This document shows, piece after piece, positions 26,901 through 41,046 of a stretch of DNA of 64,000 bases. Numbering within the stretch: position 1 is the first letter of the stretch; each line of letters opens with the position of its first letter. This DNA comes from Lingula anatina (taxonomy: Eukaryota; Brachiopoda; Lingulata; Lingulida; Lingulidae), in assembly GCF_001039355.2 (NCBI RefSeq), contig NW_019774469.1:408382-472381 (forward strand), read 5' to 3'. Below the pieces are notes generated by a model. The model ran no database searches. It saw only the letters and a list, made by a program, of their open reading frames with translations, and was not told where the DNA came from. The translations under genes and the position numbers were made by a program.

Positions 26901-27100
26901 ACCCTGTATCACAGGGTGATTTTTTTTTTTTTTTCAGGCATTGTTTTTTTTCACTGGATTTGTAGAGAGTGGATGGTGACATTTATTACTCGAATTTTCA
27001 CTTCCCATCAAAATATAACTTTCTGTTTGAAACCAGTTTACAATAGCTGGTCAATTGGCTAAACCTTTTAGATCAAAAGTTATGTTTACTTCAGTTAAAG

Positions 27101-27103
<3 letters not shown>

Positions 27104-27141
<38 letters not shown>
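27104..27141. repeat. ATT microsatellite
   Basis: About 12 units of att. Confidence 0.95.
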
Positions 27142-27142
<1 letters not shown>

Positions 27143-27813
27143 CTTTGAATAAAGTGTTGGTTCGAAACAATGTCTTGAACCTAATCAGTAAAACAAGTGC
27201 AATGTTTTATTTAATAGGACCGCTATTTTTATTTTTGTGCAGTAGGTTAAAGTAAAACATTTTTTTTTGTCTAAGAGTTGATGTCAAACTAATTAAAGCA
27301 CTTTATAAAGTGGGGCCCCAGACATCATCACTAAATGAGGTATTAAGAGTGTTGTAAGGGGCCCAGTAGTGGTGATGTGGCTGCTGTTCTATTAGCACAG
27401 TGATAACACTCTGATAACCTGCAACATTCACTGATCTCACCACACTTATACATGATTAGGGCACGGTGGCCCAGATACCAGGCCCCCCTAGCTGTATAGT
27501 AATCTTATTATTGTAACATCATGGTACCTGTAGCCCTTCTGTACCCTGAGCCAGCATATCAATGACTTTATGCTAAATTATAACTTTATAAATGTCTCAT
27601 TTACATGGTCAGGGCACAAATCTGATTATTCCAGGGCCCTGAAGTTGTATAATGTGTGGTTAATCACTTCGACATGGTTATTGTGGCACTTTTTGACCCT
27701 CATTGCCCTGATTGAGGATATCTATGACATAAATAGGATTTAATACCTCCACGGCACGATTTACCTGTTAATTTGGTGACCGCCATTCAATTAATGACTG
27801 CGTGTATTTTTAG

Positions 27814-27914
27814 GTGTCCGTAGACCATGCTGAGCCGTGATTTATCAGTGTTAGGAACATAATCATTGCCACGTTGACAGTCAGCTACAGAAGGACAGCA
27901 AAGACTGTGTTCAG
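27814..27914 (+). other. Candidate internal non-coding exon
   Basis: A 101-bp segment is bounded by gtatttttag and by tgttcag|gtaagt, both strong splice signals in the right order. All three frames contain stops or look non-coding. It is a plausible 5'-UTR exon of the downstream GALNT gene or part of a long non-coding RNA. Confidence 0.3.
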
Positions 27915-30446
27915 GTAAGTAGAATGTGCGTGTATCTTGCCATGTTGTATTGTTCCAGTGGGGCTACATGTGGCCTGGGTTAATTCACAGATATATACAC
28001 TGGCTACATTCTTCATCTCAACTGTTGATTGCTGATACTTCGTGCAAATTAAAGTTGTCACAGGAACAATTGCGATTAGATAAATTTAGTTTATTGAAAG
28101 AATACTAGTCCTCACATCTTTATATATATATTTCCAACAGCCGAGTTGTAACAATAATGTTATAGATGTAACCGTTATTGTATTATATTGTATTGAAAAT
28201 TACTAGATATCATGTTGAATTATTACATACGTTACATTGTTATACATGTATTACTTCTACGTGTACAAATGTGGGTTGATGATTGTATTTTTGCGTGTAT
28301 GTGCATCTTCTCATTAACCTGGTATAATAGACATTGAAAAGCGTTTAATTCATTGATGAGTATATTACAGATGTTAGAGATGCGTGCTACCAGGTGTGTT
28401 CTACCTGCTATGGTGAGCATGGCATAGTAGGAATTATTTATAGAGAATATTCACAATTATTTCAACATATTTGTAACAGGACGAGGTTGTTATGCAATCA
28501 GAAAAGAACATGAAACACTACTGAAAGTGAGGTGTAATTCGTGTAGAATACAAGTAATATTCTCATACATATTTGGTCTTTATGGTACAAAGGTATGTTA
28601 ACTAGATTGTAAACTTTGTTAAGGTGTTTAAATGAAGTGTTGTAATGCATCAGTTCTGTTAGTAATATTTAAAACAATCATGTGGTTGATTCTTTATTAA
28701 ACAAAAATTTCATAGTAAACGTATTTTGGCTTAAATTTTGATAAATATTAAAAGAAATAGAAACAGCATATATGTAGCTATTATAATAGACAAGCTGTAA
28801 CATTCACCAGTCAATGTTGGATGGGGTGAATGCAAGGGTTTGGGGGGGGGGGGGGGAGAGGGGGGGGCTTGAGTTTTATTTTGTAACCCCTACAATACAT
28901 TGAGAAGTTTAAGTGTCTGGGTTATGAATAGACCATGAATTAAGACAGTGAAAACAACTTCCTTTCATTTTACTAGTTACACTCACATCCACACATGCAC
29001 ACAAACATCCACATACACACATGCATACGTATACACACTTGCACGCACGCATGCACGCACACACACACACACACAGGAGAAGATTATTTACTAATAACAT
29101 GATAGTTAACATCATGGCAATTTTTCGATTCTAGTAATTATTAAAGTATGGCACTGAGATGAAGTAGATATATTGACAGAGAGTAATGTTTGGTGTAATA
29201 TTTAACACAAACTCATCCTGCCATCATGTGCCAGAGTTATCATTAATTGATTGACAGTTTTCCGTGGTTTCCTCTTGATATTTATCCCCCCATTGTCCTA
29301 CGGATATCATGACAACAGGGTCTATTGATTTCTGCTGTATCTTCACAATACTTGCAATGTTTTCTCAGCTAAAGTTTATCTCTTAGTGAAAGGAGTGATA
29401 TGTGTATTTTCTACCTGTTATTCAGCTCTCGTGATGAGAGAGAATAAAGTAGATTAGACATGCTGATTATGGCAATTAAAACCTTTGTTGAGATGGTTGG
29501 GAAACAATGTCCATATTGGTAAAAATACTCAGTATCTCAGAAAATGTTTCAGTTTTGTTTTTTGCCTGCGTTATTGATTAGATTTAACACTGTGATTTGG
29601 AAGAGGCATTTTTAAACCATTATCATAAGGTGTTTTCAGTTTGAACCCCTGATTGACATATTTATCAGACATTCTTGAATTTCCATAAGATCAACAAACT
29701 GAATAAAGAGATAATTCATAGTACTAGAAAAAAATCGTTCTGAACATGGTGATACTTAAAATGTGACAACAGAGGTTTTGTGAAGATACTTCCTCCTTTA
29801 TCTCCATACAAAGCTGTAGTATAACAATATAAATAATTCATTGCCTTCTTTTCCTCAGAACATTGCAGTGTTTTGTCAGAGCACGGAGGCAGCCTCATAT
29901 CTCAGTGTTCAAGGTACCAGCATGGCCGTCCTTCACTAAACAATTTAAGACCTGAAATTGAATTTTTAAACAGAATTTTGTAGTCTTCCTCTATATTGGA
30001 TAAAGTTGAAGTAGTTTGCTGAAATGTGATGATTATGAATGTGAAACACTGAAGAAGACTAACTTCTTGACTAGTCCGTACCTAATGTCAGTTTCACAAA
30101 ATGGTAGTCAGAAAATTGGACTTCAGTTTTTAACTTTAGACAAAAGAAGTACACATTTTTCAGTTCAAGATCCATCAGTTGAAAAAGCTGTGATAATGTT
30201 ATTTTAGTCTAAAAAAGAAAACACATTATCCATTACTTAATTTTAAGCAAAGTGAGCAATCTTTTTATATAATTTACTGCTATGGATTAGTCTCCTGTGG
30301 CCCAAGTCGCATAAAAGAGTTGTCTGGGACTGTAACCTTGACCTTCTCCTTGACCTTGACCTTTTCACACAAGATAACTTGATAACAAAGGAAGGATAGG
30401 GAATTATTTCCAAGGCTGCATTCAGAACAGTGGACTTACATGTCCA
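27915..30446. other. Intergenic or intronic, no gene recognised
   Basis: AT-rich, with a G homopolymer at about 28841-28868 and a CA/CATGCA-rich patch at 28980-29076. No conserved coding segment. Confidence 0.4.
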
Positions 30447-30449
30447 ACA

Positions 30450-30676
30450 CCCCATTTCCATAGATTTTTAGATCGATCTATCCCTGTGGGAAGTCTCACT
30501 AGATTACTGTCAGCTTGGCCGGCTTAAGCGTCTGTCTCGCCTACTAAAATCTGTAAGGGGGTAATTAACTATGGTGCCCGCTCGGCTGACTGCAATTTAG
30601 CGTGAACCCCCAGGGAGTTAGGTCGATCTAAAACTTAATCTTTAGATCGATCTTAATCTCTGGGAAAGCACCTTAA
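30450..30676. mobile_element. Family A element, copy A5 (inverted)
   Basis: ccccatttccatagattttt ... cactagattactgtcagc ... acccccagggagttaggtcg ... aatctctgggaaagcacc. It directly abuts family B copy B4. Confidence 0.85.
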
Positions 30677-30797
30677 GGGTCAAATATGGCTGACCCACTT
30701 GAATACTTCTCCACGGGAAATCTAGATGGCAAGCTTTTTAGTGGGTCGCAATATTTGACCTGTGGATTAGTTAGTCCACTGTTCTGAATGTGGCCCT
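30675..30797. mobile_element. Family B palindromic element, copy B4 (short)
   Basis: gggtcaaatatggctgaccc ... agtgggtcgcaatatttgac ... gttagtccactgttctgaat. Lacks most of the left outer arm, probably where it meets A5. Confidence 0.75.
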
Positions 30798-33700
30798 ATA
30801 TTTGGCGAACTTCCCTGTATTTTCTGCAAATTGGATATTTATAAGTGGTTTTATTTCAACCTCGTGGGAAACCTGGTAGATTCTAGACAAGAGTTATGTT
30901 TCACTGAGGTTTAGGAGGTCATCTGAACACGTGGAGGACATTGACCTCGTGTTAACTGGCATAGACGAGAATTTAACAGAAAATAATTACTAATATGTAT
31001 CTGTAATTACTTCTTAGTAAAAATGAGTAGACAGTGATGTAGATCTTATGATTATGATACAGTAAAACTGAAAGAAAATATGCATGGAACCTTGATCACC
31101 TTAAAATTTCATCTGAAGTTTCTTTCTTGCTATTTTTTCGTCTATTCCTGGATATTTTATTTTTGTCTCCTCTTTCCTGGGAGTGAGAAAAGAGATATTT
31201 GATTAAGAAGAGTCTGTGTAGATATTAAGGACGTAAAAGTCACCTCAGAGAGCAGAGTGTGGACTGGTTTATTAAGTTAATGATCATGTTTTCTTCTGAA
31301 CCACCTGAGTCGTCTCGTTGTTTTCTTGGTTATGTGCAAGAGGTGTGTAGATTCTCACCAACGCTGATGGTTGCTAGGGAAAACTAAAGCTTTACTTGGT
31401 TTGTTTAATTTAGAACAACTATACACTAAAAAAAATAAATAATATAAAGAAATAAATAAATATTTTAGAATAAATAATAAAATGATGAATTATATAAATA
31501 AATAAGTAAATAAGACATATTTTAAAACGAAAAATGAAGATTGAGAAAATGAACAAGTTGATAATTTAAAATCTGTTAGAAAAAAGAAAAAAAAAAAAAA
31601 ACTGAAGACAGAAGCTAATTCTTAGAACTTTCTTTTCAATCAGGCATTTTCATTTTGGAACTATAAATGACAATGATAGTCTTAGAAATGCATCTAACAG
31701 TGACTTTTTGCCAAGAATATTGTTTCATATACCAGTAAGTATGCATTCTTCTGAAAACTGCCTCTGTTGCCATATAGGATGTGCAAGTATATAAGCTGTA
31801 CTGTACTTAATGACTAAGTGAAGTCATTCAAATGAAACCGCTTGTTGTGATGTAATTTTCTCCTGTCTGTTAGGTTGATACATTGTATCAGTTAAGTGAA
31901 CTTGCCAGGCGCCATGCACACATCTAATCGTACACTCTGAGATTGAGAGGTACGAGAGAAGTTGGACCGTCACGACACAATTAACATGTTTTATTGGAAG
32001 TTAATTACAAAATATGGGATATAATGTCAGCTCAGTTGAATGGCTTTCCCAAGTAATAGTAGTTTACCCATGTGAATTGAAATAAGTGTATAGAAGTGAA
32101 TATGCGTACAGTCCTTCCCCCTCAATTCATAGTCCCATACTCGTTTTCATATAAATGAAAAGATGATGGTGTTTTGAATGAGTTCAGTAGACATGAGATT
32201 ATTATTTTTACTTTTCAGTATACATATATATTAAAATAGTCCAGGTTTCCTTGGTATTGGTAAAAAGTGTCCCATAGAACATCTCCACCAGTTACTGCAG
32301 TATGGCTGTTTCCTGTCGCACCTCCTGGTTAGCTACTGGATGTGTGGCAGTGCCCCGAGGTCTTGACTCTTTATAATTACATATATATATCAAATAAATG
32401 GCTAAGCGTGTGCATGGAAATGGGAACAGTACGCTAACAGAACTGGTGTCTCTTTCTGTTGTGTCTTAATTGCAACATATTAAGTTATGTTTTTAAGTTT
32501 TTTTATTAAAAAATGTGAAATAATTTACCTGTGACCCTGTTGTGCTTTCAATGACCCTCAGAAAGGGCCGCAAGCAGGCTGATATAATAGTATCCAGCTG
32601 ATTTTAGAGGCCCTCAGGTGTCATGCCATTATAATCATGATCCTCTGACATAAAATAAATGTACCTTGATGTTGACTCAACAAAGTATTTAATAGTGATA
32701 TAGAAGCGTGGTCATATCTGTGGATGGAATGTCTTGCATAAAGCTGTAAAACTTTTTGCGGTATGTACCTCTGTATACATATTAAATATAATTCTAATTT
32801 ATTGTATTTGTTAATGGCATTTTCAACTCTTTGAACTCTAGACTTGTGCATGTATTTATTCTGCTTTTTCTCTTAGGCTTAAATAATTAGAAAATTCTAA
32901 ATCTAGTGGAAAGACAGCATATGTGTGTGAAGAGATAGTACAGGGTAAAACAAGAACTACAGTTGACCCGGGGAAATTGGAGGTGCATGAAGAGTGATGA
33001 GAAGTTTGAAGAATAGTTGTCTACTAATGGCCTAACAGAGCACACTAATGCATCTTTAATGATAAAATTGTACTCGTCTAAGTGAGGCTATATGTGCTGA
33101 TGATGTGCTGAAGGAGTATGATACTGACAAAGACAGAAAAACTCTCGGGATCTTTTGTCATCAGGTTTAAAAAAGATTCGCACACGCATGCCAGCATGCA
33201 TGCTCACACAAATAAAAACTAGATAATAATACTGCTAATAATAATAATGATGATGATAATGATGATGATGAAAAAAGAAAAATATGATGGCTTCAGGTAT
33301 GGCTGGAAAATTAAAAACACCTACCCATAGCCTGTATTTGTGTACTTGTATTTCTGTAAAATCATCTTCCTCACATTGAAAGGTCAGTTGCTATTTTCCC
33401 TGGGCAAAACAAAAAGGTCTTTGGTTGCCTCTTGTGCTTTGGTGGTAAACCATATATCTGTCATTCTATGAATTGTGTCTAAAGAAAGTGTAAGGTTGAA
33501 ACATCATGCATTTTATCAGGTTTAGAATTTTTGCTCAATATATAACTTGCTTTCCTCCATCACTTGTCTCCTGAGGTCATCCTCTTCATCTATTACTGGG
33601 ACTATGATAAACAGTTTTATCTGGACTGGAAGTTGGCCTTTTAAGCTTTATTTATTGAAAAAAAAGAAAGAAAGAAATAAAGAAAGAAAGGAAAATAGCC

Positions 33701-33896
33701 AGAAGGTGGCTTAATGTTTGATTATAGTATTTTAAAGTAATGCCGCTCTCCAATCTTCTGTCAGTTTGGCATCAATGAGGCAGCTACGTATACTTTTACT
33801 GTTGTGTAGTCACTGTAGTGCATCTTGTGCCAGAATTCAGTGTTAAAACACCGCTCTCTACAAGTGCTGTTTGGTCCTAGGTGAACCCGAGGTCCA
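30798..33896. other. No gene recognised
   Basis: AT-rich with degenerate AAAT/AATA stretches (31428-31520), an A-rich run (31580-31603) and a TGA/AAT patch near 33226-33270. No coding exon seen. Confidence 0.4.
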
Positions 33897-34142
33897 TTAT
33901 GGGCCTGTTCACAACTGGCTGAGCCACGAACTAACTAGTCTGGGGATCAAATATGTGGCAACCCACTTGAAAGCGTGTCGATATTTAACTGCTCTGCAAT
34001 GATGACATGAGTGGTTAAACAAACACACTTGCTCTTCCTATCCTCTTTGATCCACACTTAACCATTCATTGTCAAGATCACACCATGTTTGACCTACAGA
34101 TTAGTTAGTCCCTGGATGAACTGGTTGTTAACAGGCCCTATG
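33897..34142. mobile_element. Family B element with a longer, different centre, copy B5
   Basis: Left arm gggcctgttcacaactggct ... gactaactagtctggggatc-like; right arm cagattagttagtccctgga ... aactggttgttaacaggccc. The outer 17 bp are inverted copies, but the centre differs from B2/B6. Confidence 0.6.
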
Positions 34143-35377
34143 ACTTCCTGTGTTTAGAACTTGTAATCTGCCCCTCAAGATGACCTGTGCCAAGTTTGAT
34201 CTGCCCAGCCTTACTATAAATACGCCCAATAGGGACATGTAAAGGTTTGGGATAGAATGGCCATAGAACTTCATGATATTTTCTTGCCAAATGGTGTGTT
34301 TAAAAATGCATTTCATGTGTAGCTAGCCATCCATTGAGAATGGTAGCGGCCAAGTCTGGACCAAAGAGGATTGGTAGAGCAAGTGTATTTGTGGATGTTT
34401 TTGTCTTAAATTCAGGAAGATTTAGACAGTTTTGAAGAATAAAAGCTGAGTAACGTGGATATTCCATTTAGGGGTCAGTGATTTGTGTTTTTGACTGCAC
34501 TTTGATATGTAGATAATGTTCACTGGAATCAGTGGCTGCCTGGTTTAAATGAAAACCAAGACAGACAGACAAGTGTTTTCCCTAGAATTCATCTTCTAGG
34601 AAATGTGACACATTGTGTGGAAACATTGAATTGTGTAAGAAAATAGAGAGTTATTTTTAACAAAGATGCAGTAATAGAAACCCTGAATGCGATGAGTTCT
34701 TCCTAACATTTGAAAGCACATCAACACACAAGAAGCCTGATGCTGGGAACGGAGAACGCATTTCTAGGAATGAGTACAATTACAAGGTATTGTAGCTGTT
34801 TTCTCTGAAACATATTCTGAAATAATCAGTTAATTTGCCTGACGTGATCATTCTTTGCTGCTGTCATTTTTCTCACAACAGAGTTGTGATGAGAAAACCG
34901 TGGTGTCAATTACAAAGGGAAAAAAGACAGAATTTCATTATTTTTATTAATGGACCTGAATACCCCTACCTCCAGTTTGGGCATCATTTGTCAGTGTACT
35001 CATCTGGTTTTGTTGCAGATTACAAATTGTGATTTCCTTTGAAGATTGGTAGCAACACTTTAATATCATTACTACCTGAGGAAGAGCTTTTCAGGGAAAT
35101 TATGGTCTCTTTTATTAATAAATTTATTTATTTATTTATCAGCAAAATCATAATAGGACATTGACTAAGATTAAAACCAGAGATAGGGCTAAGATTTTCT
35201 ACATTGTGTGTTTGGATGATTGACTTAACCCAACCCCAAGTTTTCCTCCTCTGCTCCTGAATCACCCTTTCAGCAGCTGTGAGGGGCAGGTAGGGGCAGG
35301 GTAGTTACATAACAGCAGACAGTCAGATTGATTCTTTCCCCATAGGGGCTCATACCTTTATTTTGTATACTATTTAA
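34143..35377. other. No gene recognised
   Basis: Ordinary AT-rich sequence with a short ATTT stretch near 35118-35140. Confidence 0.4.
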
Positions 35378-35570
35378 GGCCCGATTCAGAACAGAGGACA
35401 AACAGATCTGCGGATCAAATATGGCCGACCCACTTGAATGCTTGTTGCGTAAACCCGGCAGGAAATCTATTCAGTGTCTAATCCCGAATTAAGCAGCAAG
35501 CTTTTTAAATGGGTTGCCATATTTGATCCGTGGATTTGTTAGTCCACTGTTCTGAATGTGCTCTAAGAGT
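35378..35570. mobile_element. Family B palindromic element, copy B6
   Basis: gcccgattcagaacagagga ... gatcaaatatggccgaccca ... gggttgccatatttgatccg ... tagtccactgttctgaatgt. One of the better-preserved copies. Confidence 0.8.
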
Positions 35571-36075
35571 AAATGTAATGTAAATGTAAATAAGTTTATT
35601 AAAACATGGCAACCAAAAGGTTGAAGTTATACATAAAATAGAATGAGAATAGAATTTATAAATTAAAATAATGATATACAAGTATAATATAGGATATATG
35701 CGAACAGAACTTAATGAGATAAAAAGGATAAATTAAAATAAATGAATTAAAATAAATTTTTTCACAGGCATCTGAAAGTTAGTGTAAAAGAGGATGGAGT
35801 AATGATAATTAAGTACAATAAAGGCCAAAATAATTTTTAAAAGTAAAACTTAGACCACTGATATATCAGAGGCTAGGCTAAGGTGAACTCAGTTCAGTTA
35901 ACTAGGAAACATCCAACAGGGAAACATTTACCTTAAAAAGTGTTGACTTATCTTCAGTGTAAACACGCATTAAGTTCCATCTCAGCCAGGATGTGTTTGC
36001 TTGCGGTAGTGGCTCAATTATTTCAACCAGGATAAATTATCAATTTTTCAGATATACATAATTTTGGAATCATTT

Positions 36076-36112
<37 letters not shown>

Positions 36113-37367
36113 TTTTTTTTTTTCGTTTTTTTTGGGGGGGGGGGGGCTAACNAAAAATCACAACTTTCCTGGTGAAAATGCTCCAGCCATTACCCTAGAT
36201 ATTGTAACAGCTATACTGTTCACCGGGGAAAGTAAATGACAGCTGTTATGGAGCTGTAGAATTCAGAGCTTTCCCCAGCACCATCCATTTCCAGTAATTA
36301 GGCAGATGTCGGCTGATTTGAGCTCCGATTACAAAGTCATTTGCCATCCAAGCACATTTCTGGATATTTGAACATGATTCATGACTTCAGTTAGTGTAAC
36401 ATTAGTTGGTTATAAATCTTAGGTTACTCCAACATGATGCAGCGATTTCCTCATTTCAAATAAGACTTATGGTACCTGGGAGATGGCGTGGGGGGGGGGG
36501 GGGTATGACTCTCCAAGTGACTTGTTAGATAGGTGTCTAAGACAGTTTGAGATGTCACAGCTTGGATGGTGCTATCTGCTCTCACCTGTCATTTTCACAG
36601 TGATAAGCAAAAAAATGTCCATGGTTTTGATTTGCATGAAGAAGTGATGACTGACAGCTACAATTATTAACTGTTGATGGAGATCAGAAAATCACCAAAG
36701 TTTGGCTGATGACAAGACAAGGACTGACCAAGATGCACTTCACAGTACTAAATGCTTTATTGCAGCGCTGAAAGAAAACGGCGGCTATGGATTTCCCATC
36801 AAAATCATATGTATATAATAGTATTTGTAGTAATTACCATCATCGCAGCTATTAACTGACAGCCAACGGCTTTTTCCTGATTGGTGGAGATGTTCCCGGC
36901 AGATTTCATCAGAATCAATAAAAGCTTTGGCTACGACTGCTCTCTCTGTTACTGGAACATGGTTCTAGGTAATAACATCAGGGCAATAATGAGTGATTTC
37001 TGTGGAAGCCAGCTGATGTTTGATGTGGCAGTGTTAGGGTACAGATAGTGCTGAAGAGGGAAGAGTAGCAGTAGGTGGAATGGCAGATGGCTTCACCCCG
37101 CGAGAGGCGCCCAGAAAGTGTGAGGTATACATGGTACTGGGAGGTATATACAGACATGAGCTTTTGCCACGGAATTAGGGAATTCTGCTTTTATTGTTTC
37201 TCATGACTCCGGGGCAGGTAAACCCCCCAAAAAACTTAAGGTTTTGGGTTTCACAATAAATGTTCCTTTTTTTTTTTCTTTTCTAAACCCGTGCTCGTGT
37301 CTGTATTTATCTTAGTTAAATAGAGCATAAAACTTAGTCTTCTGAGTGCCAATAATTCCTCACTATG
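35571..37367. other. No gene recognised; homopolymer-rich
   Basis: T and G runs at about 36080-36146 with a lone N at 36152, and a G run at about 36490-36503. No conserved coding frame. Confidence 0.4.
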
Positions 37368-37586
37368 GGCGTATTCCCAGACATTTAGATTGATCTATCC
37401 CTGTGGGGAGTCTCACTAGATTACTGTCAGATAACCCGGCTTAAATGTCCGTCCCGCCTACTACAAGCTGTAAGGGGGTAATTAACTTTCGCTGCTGCTC
37501 GGCTGACAGCTATTTAGCGTGAACCCCCAGGGAGTTAGGTCGATCGAAAGTAGATCGATCTAATCTCTGGAAATGGGGTCTATGAT
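37368..37586. mobile_element. Family A element, copy A6 (inverted)
   Basis: attcccagacatttagattg ... cactagattactgtcagata ... acccccagggagttaggtcg ... atctctggaaatggggtct. It ends about 180 bp before BEL/Pao copy A. Confidence 0.85.
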
Positions 37587-37689
37587 TTATTGTGTCTGAA
37601 TGAAATTAAGTAAAAATGAAATATTATTGGACAGTTATGATATTGACTTGATGAAGCAGCCAGTTTTATTGTACCACCAGCGTAGGCGC

Positions 37690-37768
37690 TGGCGGTACAC
37701 ATGGTTTTAGTCCCGACCCGTATGTTCCGCCGGCTCCGCCGGCTCCTGCGGCTCCGCCACCAAGTCAC
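37690..37768. repeat. Short GC-rich repeat (ggctccgcc) abutting copy A
   Basis: Tandem ccgccggctccgccggctcc-type sequence ends at the N at 37769, where the pol copy begins. Compositionally unlike both neighbours. Confidence 0.5.
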
Positions 37769-37769
37769 N

Positions 37770-40704
37770 GACTAGGTAACAAGCTACCTTCTGAGCATCC
37801 ATTTCCTTTAATGCAGCTGTGAATTCATTCTTTGCACCTACAAAATTGCTCCCTTGATCTGATCTGATCTGGCGAACTTTTCCTCTAATAGAAATGAAAC
37901 ATCTAAGAGCATTTATAAACGCATCTGATGACATGTCGTCCAGCATTTCAACATGCACTGCTCTAGAACATAAACAGGTAAATAACAGACCATAGCGTTT
38001 GAACTCCTTCCTATTCTGTTTCACAATGAAAGGACCAAAGCAATCCATGGCACTATATTCAAATGGAGATGATGCTTCCACACGATCAGAAGGCAAATCT
38101 GCCATTTTCTGCTCTTCCACTGGTTTTCTTATTTTCCTGCATGTAACACATCTGTGAATAATTTCAGATGTCAACTTCCCTCCAGCAAGGATCCAAAATC
38201 CATTGACTCTGACTTCATTAAGAGTCATACCACGGCCCATATGACCAATGCGTTTATGAAAATGAGATACAATCAATTTTGAAACATAGCTATCCTTGGG
38301 TAATATTACTGGATGCTGAACAGAAAAGGCAAAACTTGATTGTCCTAGCCTTCCTGCCGCACGAATTACTCCTTTATTGTCTTTAAAGGGGTTCAATGTT
38401 GAACTAGGAGGTTTTTCCTCGAACTTCTGTTCTTGAGCTAATTTTATCAAGAATGCGGTCGTTTCTTGCCTTTCCTCTTCTGTAGTGAGACTTGCATTTT
38501 TTGATGCCTCTTGCTCTTCTTTTGAGCCTTGCAATTGCCCTGACTGCTGTAGACCAGTCAGAAAATTTCTCCAGTCTTTCTATCATGGACTTCCCTACTA
38601 CTGTCTGTGTACTCCTCACAGTAGCCGTTTTGATCTCTGGGTCCATTTCTGGTAACTGTACATCATTATGGGGCATGTCAGCCATCTCTAAATCAGGATT
38701 CCAAAGAAATCTTGGTCCTGTAAACCAGGTGGAGTCTCTCAACTTCTCCACTGATAAACCTCTTGATGCGTGATCTGCAGGGTTGTCTTCACTTCTTACA
38801 TAGTGCCATTGCTGTGGGGAAGTTGCTTCTCTGATCAGCTCTACTCTGTTGGCTACATATATTTTAAATCTGCGTGTGTCATTGTTTATGTAACCTAGCA
38901 CAATTTTTGAATCTGTCCAAAAATAATGACGGTACTTCTCTGTCATCTCAGATTCAAGAACTTTGCTCATTTTGAGAGAGACTACTGCAGCATTGAGCTC
39001 CAATCTTGGTAGGGTGATAACCTTCAATGGAGTTACTCTGGCCTTTGACATGACAAGAGAACAATGTACTTCGTTTTTCTCGTTCACAAGTCGTATATAA
39101 GAACATTGTCCATATCCAGATAAACTCGCATCAGAGAAATGATGAAGTTCTCTTCGCGTTACTGTTCCAAAGTTCTTTGGTATAAAACACCGGGCTACCT
39201 TGATATTTTGAATATCCTTCAATTCTTCAGACCATTTTTCCCAATGTGGCATAAGATCATTGGAAAGTTCTTCATCCCATGCAGAATTCTCTTTACACAT
39301 TTGTTGCAATATCTGCTTTCCAATAAGAACAAATGGGGATAGAAAGCCTTGGGGATCATACACGGATGCCACTGTAGATAGCACTCCCCTGCGTGTTTTT
39401 GCCTTGACTTCACTGGTAAAAGCTCTGTACTGAAAAACATCATCTTCTACATTCCACTGTAATCCCAATGCAGTGGAAACTGGCAATCTGTCTTTATTCA
39501 AATCCACACCATTCACCTCTGTAGCACGCTCAGACTCTGGGACTGTTTCCAATACCTCCCTGCTATCGGACAAGAACTTGTGCAATCGTATGCCTCCACT
39601 GGCACACAATTTCCTTGCCTGATCGATAATCTGAATGGCGGTATCTGCGTCATCAGAGCTGGTCAAACCATCATCAACATATTCATTCATTCATGGGTAT
39701 TCATTCTCATAACTTTTAGCAAGATATTTCAAACCAAAATTGGCACAACCAGGCGATGAAGTAGCCCCAAAAAGATGTACTTTCATCCTGAATACCGTTG
39801 GCTCCTTGGTAATGTCACCATTTGTCCACCACAGAAATCGCAGGTAATTTCTATCGTTATCTTGGACAAGGAATTGATGAAACATTTTTTCAATATCACA
39901 TGCTACTGCCACTGGATGTTCTCTAAATCTAATCAAAACTCCTAGAAGGCTACTTGTTAAGTCGGGACCACTTAGTAAATGTTGATTAAGTGAGGTTTGT
40001 TTGTAAGTTGCAGAACAATCAAATACCACACGAAGTTTTCCTTTCTGTGGATGATAAACTCCATGATGTGACAAGTACCATACTTCTCCTTTAGTGGTAT
40101 CATCTGGAGCTTCTTCAGCCTCACCTCGGTCTATAATACCTTGCACCATGCTCGTGTACGATTCACGATAACTTGGATCTCGCTCAAACTTGCGTCTCAG
40201 ATGATCAAGGCGTTGGAGTGCCTGGGACTTGTTATCAGGGAGAGCTGGTCGTCTTCTGAATGGCAATGGCATCTGAATGTGACCATTATCCAACTGCTGT
40301 ATATTGGTTTCTTGTTCTCTCAAAAACTGCAAATCTTCTTGAGACATCTCAACTTCGGCCTTGTCATGAACAAAATCCCTTTCTAAGGCATTAATAACAT
40401 CTCTTGGCATACAAGGAAACACCTCCTTTGTCGTCACACGGTGACAAACTGAAGCTAAGTTATCTCTTGAAGAGCAACCAACAATACTCCACCCAAGTAT
40501 AGTCTGCACTGCATATGGCTCACTATTTCCACCAACTAGGGTATCTCTGGGTAGCAGTGCTCGTGGACAATTAAAACCTATGAGTAAACCCACATCACAA
40601 GTCTGTAGGGGAGGAATCTTGTTCAAAAGAGGCTTTAGATGTTGCCAGTCTGTTACAGTTTTTCTCGTAGGAATTTGTGTTCTGTCAGCTGGTATAAACT
40701 CTCT
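37770..40704 (-). pseudogene. pol: Second, broken partial copy of the same BEL/Pao pol (copy A)
   Basis: Near-identical to 42108-45057 of copy B, with scattered substitutions. It covers the region from after the protease to the middle of the integrase. Breaks: at about 39684-39695, 29 bp present in copy B are replaced by 11 bp of an attcattc run, removing residues just before the YVDD box and creating an in-frame stop (39691-39693); near 38495 a one-base insertion in a T run shifts the frame. Both ends are single N bases (37769 and 40705). Non-functional as assembled. Confidence 0.9.
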
Positions 40705-40830
40705 NACCCCCCAAAATCTATCTAAGATTTTTAACAACATAAAGAGTGCATGACCTGCACACTACCTGAAACATTAAATTAAATGTACATTAATATCTTA
40801 AGGAAAATTATTTCCAGTGTACATAACTTT

Positions 40831-41046
40831 CTAAAAGCAATTTATCTTAATACAAATTACTGTCTTGCTAAAAGTAATACCAATTTGAATTGGGCGTTCC
40901 AATACAGTAACTTGAGACAAGGGTCTTGTTAAATGAGACTTATAAGAAAAGCAACTGATGCAAAGCAAATATGTTAAAGACAAATAAAATATTGTAAAAC
41001 TGGATCCAAAGATCAAGGAGTAAATGATAAACACAAAAATAAACAC
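40831..41046 (-). pseudogene. Possible remnant of a diverged BEL/Pao pol C-terminus
   Basis: One frame contains VTVLERPIQIG, similar to the VILERPIQK segment at the C-terminus of copy B. This suggests a fragment of a third, older element. The match is short and the rest of the frame is AT-rich, so this is tentative. Confidence 0.3.
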
